Shown piece after piece: positions 44,991 to 52,215 of a stretch of 64,000 nucleotides of DNA. The first letter of the stretch is position 1. Each line of letters opens with the position of its first letter. The stretch comes from Roseateles terrae (GTDB lineage Bacteria > Pseudomonadota > Gammaproteobacteria > Burkholderiales > Burkholderiaceae_C). The position numbers and the translations under genes are program-made. The stretch spans positions 310,001-374,000 of the forward strand of contig NZ_JACHXO010000005.1 of NCBI RefSeq assembly GCF_014192155.1. The letters are read 5' to 3'. Below the pieces are notes generated by a model. The model was not told the origin of the DNA, did no database searches, and saw nothing but the letters and a program-made list of their open reading frames with translations.

Positions 44991-45248
44991 TAATAAAAAA
45001 TGTACATAGCGGGCGAGGGGGGGAAATACAGCTTGACGGGAGCACCGGAGAGCGGGAAAGTGCACCAAGGCAGTTCGCACATCGCCCGGATTACGGCGGT
45101 GGCAGGGCTGCTCCCGAGAAGATTCAGAGCAGAAGACCTCACCGGTTTGCAGTGGCGATTTCTGACGCTGTCCAGCGCCGAGGGTGGAAACCAATGACCT
45201 TCCACCCCAAGGGAACCTCATGCTGCCGATCCACCCCAGAGGAGACGC

Positions 45249-46226
45249 GTGGTGGCTGGATGGACATCGAATCGGCAGGCCAGGCGGCCGCTGCAGCGGC
45301 GCCGTGCCGGGCTGGACCCAGAACCGCAGGGCGTGGCGTGTGGCTGCGTGGATGCGTTGACGATCAACACCTTGCTGGCCGCCCGGGATCCACCGCAGAT
45401 CCTGCGGCCGCAGCCGGAGCCGGCCTCATCATCGGGGTCGCTGGACGAAGCAGCGGAAGACCAACTCACCCGCCTGGTCGAGGCGGAGATCATCCCGCGG
45501 CTGATGCTGATGCACCGGGTGGACCCTCCCAGTGCCGTCCGTCCTGCCCCGGCCTTCCTTCCCACGCAGGCCCATGTGCTGCGGCTCAGCGAGCTGGCCG
45601 TGCAGGGCGACGCCGAGGCCGCACCTGCCTATGTGCGCAGCCTGGTGGCGCAGGGCGCCACGCAGGCTCAGGTGTTTGTGGATCTGCTGGCCGCCAGTGC
45701 GCGCCACATGGGTCAGCAATGGGAGGAAGACCGCTACAGCTTCTCGGAAGTCACCATCGGCTTGTGGCGTCTGCAGCGGGTGTTGCATGAGTACGCCCAG
45801 CGCGACCTGCCGATGCTGGGCGTCCACGGTCCGTCGCGCCGCTGTCTGCTGGCGGCTGAGCCGGGCACCCAGCACAGCTTTGGCCTGAGCATCGTCGCCG
45901 AGTTCTTCAGTCGGGGCGGCTGGTCGGTCGATTGTGAACCTGGCGCCGGCTGGTCCGACCTGCGGCGCCAGCTCGCCCGTGACCGTTTCGATCTATTTGG
46001 GTTGTCAATCTCGTCCAGCGAACACCTTCCAGAGATAGCGTCTGCTATTCTTGACATGAGAAGAGCCTCCGCCAACGCCCGGCTCTTTGTGATGGTCGGC
46101 GGGCCAATGGCGGCCCTGATGCCGGATCTGGCGCAACGCTGCGGAGCGGATGCCGTGGCCAGTGATGCGCAGGCTGCTGTCAGCCTCGCGGACCACTGGC
46201 TCGCGTCCCTCGTCAGGCAGGCTTGA
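45249..46226 (+). CDS. ppaA: PpaA/AerR-type cobalamin-binding photosynthesis regulator
   Basis: 325 residues from a GTG at 45249; the adjacent GTG at 45252 is better spaced from the AGAGGAGA ribosome site (45238-45245). No ATG precedes the conserved part. The body has a B12-binding-like fold: GQQWEEDRYSFSEVTIGLWRLQRVLHEY (cap helix region) and GLSIVAEFFSRGGWSVDCEP, then LFGLSISSSEHL. PpaA/AerR proteins antagonise PpsR/CrtJ in response to light and oxygen. The place directly before ppsR supports this. Confidence 0.9.
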   Translation: MVAGWTSNRQARRPLQRRRAGLDPEPQGVACGCVDALTINTLLAARDPPQILRPQPEPASSSGSLDEAAEDQLTRLVEAEIIPRLMLMHRVDPPSAVRPAPAFLPTQAHVLRLSELAVQGDAEAAPAYVRSLVAQGATQAQVFVDLLAASARHMGQQWEEDRYSFSEVTIGLWRLQRVLHEYAQRDLPMLGVHGPSRRCLLAAEPGTQHSFGLSIVAEFFSRGGWSVDCEPGAGWSDLRRQLARDRFDLFGLSISSSEHLPEIASAILDMRRASANARLFVMVGGPMAALMPDLAQRCGADAVASDAQAAVSLADHWLASLVRQA

Positions 46227-46404
46227 CGGCACCGTCAGGCATGCCCGATGCCGCAGCGGGACCGATGCAGCATCCGGTGCGATGGCGCACTGGCCGCTAC
46301 ATCCACCGTCCGGCGGCAGGTCCCTCAGCGTGAATGAGGATCCAGCAAGAGATCCCCATCGTGATTGAATCGTTCGACCGATTGTTATGAGATGGTTTTC
46401 GGGG

Positions 46405-46422
46405 CTCATCCTTCGGGATGAG
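46405..46422 (+). promoter_or_regulatory. cUUCGg hairpin in the ppsR leader
   Basis: CTCATCC and GGATGAG form a perfect 7-bp stem closing a TTCG loop by a C-G pair, the exceptionally stable tetraloop. It ends 17 bases before the ppsR ATG and just upstream of its ribosome site (AGGGAA). It lacks a T-run, so it is not a standard terminator. A role in translation or mRNA stability is inference. Confidence 0.6.
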
Positions 46423-46439
46423 TAATCACAGGGAAATTG

Positions 46440-47936
46440 ATGCAGACCCACGGTACAGCGGCCCCCCACCAGCGTTTTGAGGCGCCGGAGCGCCACTTCG
46501 CGGGAACGAATGCCGACTTTCTGGCCCGGATCGTCGCGGCCGCGTCCGACGTGGCGCTGGTGGTCGACAGCCAGGGCGTGATCCGCGACGTGTCCCTCGG
46601 CACCTCGGCGGCGGCAGAGCTGTCGGAGCTGCGCCAATGGGTGGGACGCCGCTGGGTGGAAACCGTCACCATCGAAAACCGCGGCAAGGTGCAGGCGATG
46701 CTGGCCGCTGGCGCCACGCAGCCGTCCGCCACCGGGCTGGGGCCGGCGCCCATGATGCCGGAGCGTCAGGTGACGCACGCCCTGTCCGGCGGCATCGATC
46801 TGCCGGTGAGCTACAGCATCGTCCCGCTGGACGCCCAGGGCGGCGTGCTGGCGCTCGGACGCGATCTGCGCGAAGTGGCGGCGGTGCAGCAGCGCCTGGT
46901 GGATGCCCAGCAGTCGATGGAGCGGGACTACCTGCGGCTGCGCCACACTGAAGCCCGGTACCGACTGCTGTTTGAAGCGGTGGATGACGCGGTGCTGGTG
47001 CTGGACGCCAGCTCCCTCGTCGTGTTTGAACACAATGCAGCCGCCACCCAGCTACTGGGTGACGCCAGCAAGCGGCTGATCGGCCGCAGTCTGCTGGAGC
47101 TGCTCCAGGCGGACAGCCAGTCCGACGCTCAAGCCGCGCTGGCCCAGGCCCGCAGCGGCGGACGCTGTGAAGACCTGCCGGTGCATCTGCCGGGACAGGT
47201 CGGGGACTGGCACCTGAGCGCATCCGCCTTCCGCCAGGACAGCACCACCTTGCTGCTGGCCCGTCTCTCGGCTCCGCAGGGCACGGCTCCCGCCAAGGGC
47301 GCCGCGGCGGCCGGCGAAAGCTCACCTTCGCTGCTGGACGTGGTCAACACCCTGCCGGATGCCTTTGTGCTGACCGACATGCAGGGGCGGATCCTCAGCG
47401 CCAACCAGGCCTTTGGCGACATGCTGCAGTTGCCCCCCAGCGAATCGGTGCTGGGCCAGCCGCTGGACCGCTGGCTGGGTCGTACCTCGGTGGACATGAG
47501 TGTGCTGATCGGCAACCTGCGTCAGCACGGCGTGCTGCGGCTCTTCCCCACGACGCTGCGCAGCGGCTTCGGTGAGGCGAGCCCGGTGGAAGTGTCGGCG
47601 GTGGCGGTGCCGGATGGCCGTCAGGCCTGCCTGGGCTTTGCGATTCGGGATGTGGCGCGACGGCTGCCGGCGGAGTCGCGTCCCTCGCGGCAATTGCCAC
47701 GCTCGGTGGAGCAGTTGACCGGGCTGGTCGGCCGGCTGCCGCTCAAGGACATCGTCGGTGAGACCACCGACCTGATCGAAAAGCTCTGCATCGAAGCCGC
47801 GCTCGAACTGACCCGTGACCATCGCGCATCGGCTGCGGAAATGCTGGGGCTGTCCCGCCAAAGCCTGTATGTGAAGCTGCGCCGTTACGGCATTCTGGGG
47901 GACACGACCCAGGACGATCCGATGTCCTCCAACTAG
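46440..47936 (+). CDS. ppsR: Photosynthesis repressor PpsR/CrtJ
   Basis: 498 residues from the ATG at 46440 (a TTG just before it is less likely). PAS-type domains lie at about 25-140, 165-280 and 295-410, followed by a Fis-type helix-turn-helix (ALELTRDHRASAAEMLGLSRQSLYVKLRRYG). PpsR represses bch, crt and puc genes in air by binding TGT-N12-ACA pairs. A cysteine (C450) sits just before the HTH, like the redox cysteine of Rhodobacter CrtJ. Putative operators are found before bchF, bchG and crtI/bchO in this window. Confidence 0.95.
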   Translation: MQTHGTAAPHQRFEAPERHFAGTNADFLARIVAAASDVALVVDSQGVIRDVSLGTSAAAELSELRQWVGRRWVETVTIENRGKVQAMLAAGATQPSATGLGPAPMMPERQVTHALSGGIDLPVSYSIVPLDAQGGVLALGRDLREVAAVQQRLVDAQQSMERDYLRLRHTEARYRLLFEAVDDAVLVLDASSLVVFEHNAAATQLLGDASKRLIGRSLLELLQADSQSDAQAALAQARSGGRCEDLPVHLPGQVGDWHLSASAFRQDSTTLLLARLSAPQGTAPAKGAAAAGESSPSLLDVVNTLPDAFVLTDMQGRILSANQAFGDMLQLPPSESVLGQPLDRWLGRTSVDMSVLIGNLRQHGVLRLFPTTLRSGFGEASPVEVSAVAVPDGRQACLGFAIRDVARRLPAESRPSRQLPRSVEQLTGLVGRLPLKDIVGETTDLIEKLCIEAALELTRDHRASAAEMLGLSRQSLYVKLRRYGILGDTTQDDPMSSN

Positions 47937-47952
47937 CACCGCAGGTAGCGCT

Positions 47953-47975
47953 CATTGAGCTGACACTGCTCAATG
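47953..47975. promoter_or_regulatory. Inverted repeat after ppsR, overlapping the bchG operator
   Basis: CATTGAGC and GCTCAATG form a perfect 8-bp dyad with a 7-base spacer. It could end the ppsR transcript (but has no T-run) or be a second operator; its last two bases belong to the PpsR site at 47974. Confidence 0.55.
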
Positions 47976-47991
47976 TAAATCTATATTGACA
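47974..47991. promoter_or_regulatory. Putative PpsR/CrtJ operator upstream of bchG
   Basis: TGTAAATCTATATTGACA is an exact TGT-N12-ACA. It lies 29 bp before the bchG start, and its right half contains the TTGACA of the predicted promoter. Confidence 0.82.
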
Positions 47992-48013
47992 ACCCGCTGC
48001 ATCGGCCCAGAAT
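47986..48013 (+). promoter_or_regulatory. Predicted bchG promoter
   Basis: A perfect TTGACA (47986-47991) is spaced 16 bp from CAGAAT (48008-48013). The start point would fall at 48019-48021, that is at the bchG ATG. The -10 is weak. Confidence 0.45.
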
Positions 48014-48020
48014 AGGCCGC

Positions 48021-48899
48021 ATGCAGCGCCCCGCCCTGTCGGCCATTGCCGAACTGCTCAAGCCGATCACCTGGTTTCCGCCCATGTGGGCCTTTGCTTG
48101 TGGGGTGGTGGCGTCGGGCCTGACGGTGGAGGGCCGCTGGCCGGTGATCGTGGCCGGAGTGCTGCTGGCGGGGCCTTTTGTCTGCGCCACCAGCCAGGCG
48201 GTGAACGACTGGTTCGACCGGGAGGTCGATGCCATCAACGAACCCCAGCGTCCCATACCCTCTGGCCGCATGCCGGGTCACTGGGGGCTGTACATCGCAG
48301 TGATCTGGACCTTGCTGTCCTTGCTGCTGGCATGGCAGATCGGCGTGGTGGGGTTTCTTGCTGCCGGCCTGGGCCTGCTGCTGGCCTGGGCCTACAGCGC
48401 GCCGCCGCTGCGCCTCAAGCGCAATGGCTGGTGGGGCAATGCGGCCTGCGGGCTTTGTTATGAAGGCCTGGCCTGGGTGACCGGCGCCGCAGTGATGGCG
48501 ATGGGGCAATGGCCGGACAGCCGTTCGCTGACGCTGGCCCTGCTCTACAGCCTTGGCGCCCACGGCATCATGACGCTGAACGACTTCAAGTCCATCCCGG
48601 GGGACCGGCAGATGGGCATCCGCTCGCTGCCGGTCATGCTGGGCGCAGGCCGTGCGGCGCAGGTGGCCTGTGCAGTGATGGCCGTGCCGCAGCTGGTGGT
48701 GATTGGCCTGCTGGTCTCCTGGGGCCAGCCAGGGCATGCGCTGGCGGTGGCTGGCCTGCTGGTGGCGCAGGGACTGCTGATGCATCGATTCCTGGCGGAG
48801 CCGCTGTCGCGCGCTCGTTGGTACAGCGGCTTTGGTGTGCCGCTGTTCGTGGCCGGCATGCTGGTCAGTGCCTTTGCCTTGCGAGGGGTGATGACATGA
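48021..48899 (+). CDS. bchG: Bacteriochlorophyll synthase (geranylgeranyl transferase)
   Basis: 292-residue UbiA-family prenyltransferase with about nine membrane helices. Asp-rich motifs: NDWFDREVDAINEP and NDFKSIPGDRQMGIRSLP. The N-terminus LLKPITWFPPMWAFACG is typical of BchG. It esterifies bacteriochlorophyllide with geranylgeranyl-PP, which BchP then reduces. It shares an ATGA overlap with the next gene. Confidence 0.97.
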   Translation: MQRPALSAIAELLKPITWFPPMWAFACGVVASGLTVEGRWPVIVAGVLLAGPFVCATSQAVNDWFDREVDAINEPQRPIPSGRMPGHWGLYIAVIWTLLSLLLAWQIGVVGFLAAGLGLLLAWAYSAPPLRLKRNGWWGNAACGLCYEGLAWVTGAAVMAMGQWPDSRSLTLALLYSLGAHGIMTLNDFKSIPGDRQMGIRSLPVMLGAGRAAQVACAVMAVPQLVVIGLLVSWGQPGHALAVAGLLVAQGLLMHRFLAEPLSRARWYSGFGVPLFVAGMLVSAFALRGVMT

Positions 48900-50248
48900 G
48901 CGGATTCATGGGATGGCCGGGCGTGATCCGTCTGGGGCTGGTGCAGTCGGCCCTCGGCGCCATCGTGGTGCTGACCACCTCCACCCTCAACCGGGTGATG
49001 GTGGTGGAAATGGCCTTGCCGGCGCTGCTGCCCGGCCTGCTGCTGGGCTGGCATTACGTGGTGCAGGTGGCGCGGCCGCGCATGGGGCATGGAGCCGATC
49101 AGGGCCGGCGTTGCACGCCGTGGATCCTTGGGGGCATGGTCACGCTGGCGGCGGGAGGCTGGCTGGCCGCACTGGCCACAGTGTTGATGGGCCTGCATCT
49201 GGCCGGCGGCATCGCACTCGCAGTGCTGGCCTATGGGCTGATCGGGCTGGGGGTGGCGGCCAGCGGCACCTCGCTGCTGACCCTGCTGGCCAAGCGGGTG
49301 GCGCCGGAGCGTCGGGCAGCCGCGGCCACGACCGTGTGGATGCTGATGATCGTCGGCTTTGTCGTGACGGCCGGTGTGTCCGGTCGGCTGCTCGATCCGT
49401 TCTCGCCGCATCGTCTGCTGATGGTGGCGGGCGGGGTGGCGCTGTCGGCGGTGGGCGTGGCCGCGCTGGCGCTCTATCGGCTGGAGGGCCGCGGCGCCGC
49501 CGGCATGCCGATGGCGCCTTCGGTTCCCGTCCCCTTTGGTCAGGCGCTGCGCGATGCCTGGGCGGATCCGCGGGCGCGCCGGTTCACGATCTTCGTCTTC
49601 GTCTCGATGCTGACTTACAGCATGCAGGACCTGATCCTGGAGCCGTTCGCCGGTCTGGTGTTCGGCCTGACCCCGGGCGCCACCACGCAGCTCTCCGGCA
49701 CCCAGCATGGCGGCGCGCTGTTGGGCATGCTGCTCGCCGCCGGGGCGGGCAGCCGCTGGGCTGGCGGGCGATGGGGCAGCCTGCGGACATGGACGGTGTG
49801 GGGCTGTGTGGCCTCCGGCCTGGCGCTGGCAGGGCTCGTCGGTGCGGGCCTGGTCGGGTCGGGACGGGTCGCGTCCGGGATCGGCGGGCAGGGCTGGCCC
49901 CTCGCCGCCAATGTGTGGGTGCTGGGCATGTGCACGGGAGCGTTTTCCATCGCCGCCATCGGTTCGATGATGGGGTTGGCTGGCGCCCACGGCCCCGGAC
50001 AGGAGGGCGTGCGCATGGGCCTGTGGGGCGCGGCGCAGGCCCAGGCTTTTGCGCTGGGCGGTCTGGTGGGTACGGCGGCCAGTGACCTCGCGCGATGGCT
50101 GCTGCATTCGACCGGGCCCGCCTATGCGCTCGTGTTTCTCGCCAATGCGCTGCTGTTTCTCGTGGCGGCCTGGCTGGCGGCGCATGTGGAAGCGCGGCCA
50201 GCGTCTGCAAGGCCCGTGTTCATCGGGCATCTCCGGAGGGCACCATGA
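48896..50248 (+). CDS. PucC/BCH2-family MFS protein between bchG and bchP
   Basis: 450 residues from the ATG at 48896; the longer frame upstream reads through bchG. About twelve membrane helices with BCH2 motifs: VLTTSTLNRVMVVEMALPA, LLLGWHYVVQVARPRMGH and SMQDLILEPFAG, as in LhaA. Genes of this family stand between bchG and bchP in many purple bacteria and are thought to help pigment delivery to antenna proteins. It overlaps both neighbours by 4 bp. Confidence 0.9.
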   Translation: MSGFMGWPGVIRLGLVQSALGAIVVLTTSTLNRVMVVEMALPALLPGLLLGWHYVVQVARPRMGHGADQGRRCTPWILGGMVTLAAGGWLAALATVLMGLHLAGGIALAVLAYGLIGLGVAASGTSLLTLLAKRVAPERRAAAATTVWMLMIVGFVVTAGVSGRLLDPFSPHRLLMVAGGVALSAVGVAALALYRLEGRGAAGMPMAPSVPVPFGQALRDAWADPRARRFTIFVFVSMLTYSMQDLILEPFAGLVFGLTPGATTQLSGTQHGGALLGMLLAAGAGSRWAGGRWGSLRTWTVWGCVASGLALAGLVGAGLVGSGRVASGIGGQGWPLAANVWVLGMCTGAFSIAAIGSMMGLAGAHGPGQEGVRMGLWGAAQAQAFALGGLVGTAASDLARWLLHSTGPAYALVFLANALLFLVAAWLAAHVEARPASARPVFIGHLRRAP

Positions 50249-51543
50249 GTACGCCAAACCCGGCTTTCCACCCGGCTGCCATCGCGCCGGCTGACACGCC
50301 GGCTGACACGCCTGCAGACACGCCTGCGGATACGGCTGCGGCCACCGCTGCCCACCCGGCGATGCAGCCGGCGATGGACGCGGTCATCATCGGCGGCGGC
50401 CCGGCCGGCGCGACCGCGGCGGATGACCTTGCGCGGCAGGGCCTTCGCGTCCTGCTGCTCGACCGCGCGGGCCGCATCAAGCCCTGCGGCGGTGCGATTC
50501 CTCCGCGCCTGATCCAGGACTTCGCCATCCCCGATGAGCTGCTGGTGGCGCGCGCCACCGCCGCGCGAATGGTGTCGCCGCAATCGGTCCGGGTGGATAT
50601 TCCGATCGAAGGCGGCTTCGTCGGCATGGTGGATCGCGAGCACTTCGACGAATGGCTGCGCGCCCGCGCGGCCGCCCATGGTGCCATCCGACAGATCGGA
50701 CGGTTCGACCGCATCAGCCGTGATGTCGATGGGTCGTGCATCGTCCACTTCCAGACCGAACAGGGACCGCAGCAGGTGCGCGCCCGAGCGGTGATCGGGG
50801 CCGATGGCGCGCGGTCCCGAGTGGCAGAGCAGGAAGTGCCCGGCGCGGACCGGGGACGCTTTGTTTTTGCCTATCACGAGATCATCGCTGTCCCTGAGAC
50901 GAAGCCCCCCGGTTATGCACCCGGCCGCTGTGAGGTGCATTACCGCGGCGGTGTTTCTCCCGACTTCTACGGTTGGGTCTTCCCGCATGGCGCCAGTGTG
51001 AGCGTCGGCACCGGCAGTGCCGACAAGGGCTTCTCCCTGCGCCGCGGCGTCATGCAGTTGCGGGACACCGCCGGCCTCACCCACGCCCGCACGCTGCGCC
51101 GCGAGGGCGCGCCGATTCCGATGAAGCCGCTACCCCGATGGGACAACGGCCGTGATGTGGTGCTGGCCGGTGATGCCGCCGGCGTCGTCGCACCCGCGTC
51201 GGGGGAGGGCATCTACTACGCGATGCTCGGTGGCCGTCTCGCGGCCGATGCTGTCGCCGAGTTGCTGCGGACCGGCCAGCCGCGCGCCCTCGCCACCGCC
51301 CGCCGGCGCTTCATGCGTGAGCATGGCCGTGTCTTCTGGGTGCTGGGGATGATGCAGCACTTCTGGTATCGCAACGACCGGCGCCGCGAACGCTTCGTCA
51401 GCATCTGCCGGGACCGTGACGTGCAGCAGCTGACCTTCGACGCCTACATGCACAAGCGCCTCGTGCGCGCCAGACCGATGGCCCATGTGCGCATCTTCCT
51501 CAAGGACATGGCCCACCTGCTGGGCCTGGCGCGTGTGTCATGA
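50245..51543 (+). CDS. bchP: Geranylgeranyl reductase BchP
   Basis: 432 residues from the ATG at 50245 with a strong ribosome site (CCGGAGGG). FAD site IIGGGPAGATAADDLARQG near residue 48, then GRIKPCGGAIPPRLIQDF and FYGWVFPHG, typical of the family. It reduces the geranylgeranyl tail of bacteriochlorophyll to phytyl. The first ~44 residues carry four ADTP repeats and are not conserved. It overlaps the next ORF by 4 bp. Confidence 0.96.
   Translation: MSTPNPAFHPAAIAPADTPADTPADTPADTAAATAAHPAMQPAMDAVIIGGGPAGATAADDLARQGLRVLLLDRAGRIKPCGGAIPPRLIQDFAIPDELLVARATAARMVSPQSVRVDIPIEGGFVGMVDREHFDEWLRARAAAHGAIRQIGRFDRISRDVDGSCIVHFQTEQGPQQVRARAVIGADGARSRVAEQEVPGADRGRFVFAYHEIIAVPETKPPGYAPGRCEVHYRGGVSPDFYGWVFPHGASVSVGTGSADKGFSLRRGVMQLRDTAGLTHARTLRREGAPIPMKPLPRWDNGRDVVLAGDAAGVVAPASGEGIYYAMLGGRLAADAVAELLRTGQPRALATARRRFMREHGRVFWVLGMMQHFWYRNDRRRERFVSICRDRDVQQLTFDAYMHKRLVRARPMAHVRIFLKDMAHLLGLARVS
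50290..50337 (+). repeat. 12-bp in-frame tandem repeat at the bchP N-terminus
   Basis: Four 12-bp units (GCTGACACGCCG type) encode ADTP-ADTP-ADTP-ADTA before the FAD domain. The fourth unit is diverged. Confidence 0.85.
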
Positions 51544-51827
51544 CCGATGACGCGCTTTTGTTGCGACTTTGTGAGGCGGTGCTCGCCACAAGCCTGATTG
51601 AACTGCTCTGGTTTTTGACCCGCGGCCGAGCAGGGCCACCGGGGCTGGTGCCCAATCTACTCGCCGGGATCAGCCTCGCCCTGGCCCTGCGGCTGGGCCT
51701 GGGCGGTGCCGGTGTCCTCTGGGTGGCTGCCTGCCTGGTGGCCGCCGGAGTGAATCACGTTCTCGACCTTCGGGCCCGCTGGCGCCGACCGGTCGCTTCT
51801 CCACCCTTGCGTCGCCAGCGATCATGA
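51540..51827 (+). CDS. Small membrane protein of unknown function, coupled to bchP
   Basis: 95 residues. The ATG overlaps the bchP stop (ATGA), which supports real translation. Three hydrophobic stretches are visible: LCEAVLATSLIELLWFLT, LVPNLLAGISLALALRLGL and GAGVLWVAACLVAAGVNHVL, then a basic tail (RARWRRP...RRQRS) expected in the cytoplasm. I do not recognise a family. Its place between bchP and the HiPIP gene suggests a role in pigment or photosynthetic membrane assembly, but this is only context. Confidence 0.7.
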   Translation: MTDDALLLRLCEAVLATSLIELLWFLTRGRAGPPGLVPNLLAGISLALALRLGLGGAGVLWVAACLVAAGVNHVLDLRARWRRPVASPPLRRQRS

Positions 51828-51839
51828 AAGGCTCACACC

Positions 51840-52142
51840 ATGAACAGCCGTCGCCAGTTCATCCGTCTTGTCCCTCTGGCCGGAGCCGGACTCCTGGTCG
51901 GTCCCGCCTGGTCCCAGACCATGGTGGACGAGAAGGATCCAACGGCCGTGTCCCTCGGCTATCACGCCGATGCGTCCAAGATCGACAAGGCCAAGCAGCC
52001 CAAGTATGTGCCGGGCTCGGCCTGCGGCAATTGCTCGCTGTTCCAGGGCAAGGCCGGAGCGGCCTCCGGACCCTGCCCGATTTTTGCGGGCAAGCATGTC
52101 TCCGCCAAGGGGTGGTGCTCGGCCTATGTGAAGAAGGCCTGA
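51840..52142 (+). CDS. hip: High-potential iron-sulfur protein (HiPIP)
   Basis: 100 residues. A Tat signal with twin arginines (NSRRQFIRLVPLAG) ends near Ser25. The mature protein has the 4Fe-4S ligands C62, C65, C79 and C93 (C-x2-C-x13-C-x13-C) in the HiPIP context ACGNCSLFQGK and GWCSAYVKK. In Rubrivivax and relatives HiPIP is the soluble donor to the reaction-centre cytochrome. Its location inside the PGC fits that. It has its own GAAAGG ribosome site. Confidence 0.96.
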   Translation: MNSRRQFIRLVPLAGAGLLVGPAWSQTMVDEKDPTAVSLGYHADASKIDKAKQPKYVPGSACGNCSLFQGKAGAASGPCPIFAGKHVSAKGWCSAYVKKA

Positions 52143-52215
52143 CCGAAGCGCGCCTGATCGAAACAGGCCGGTTGGAATCCGGTCGGTTGGCATCACGCCG
52201 AGCCGGGAGCGCGCC

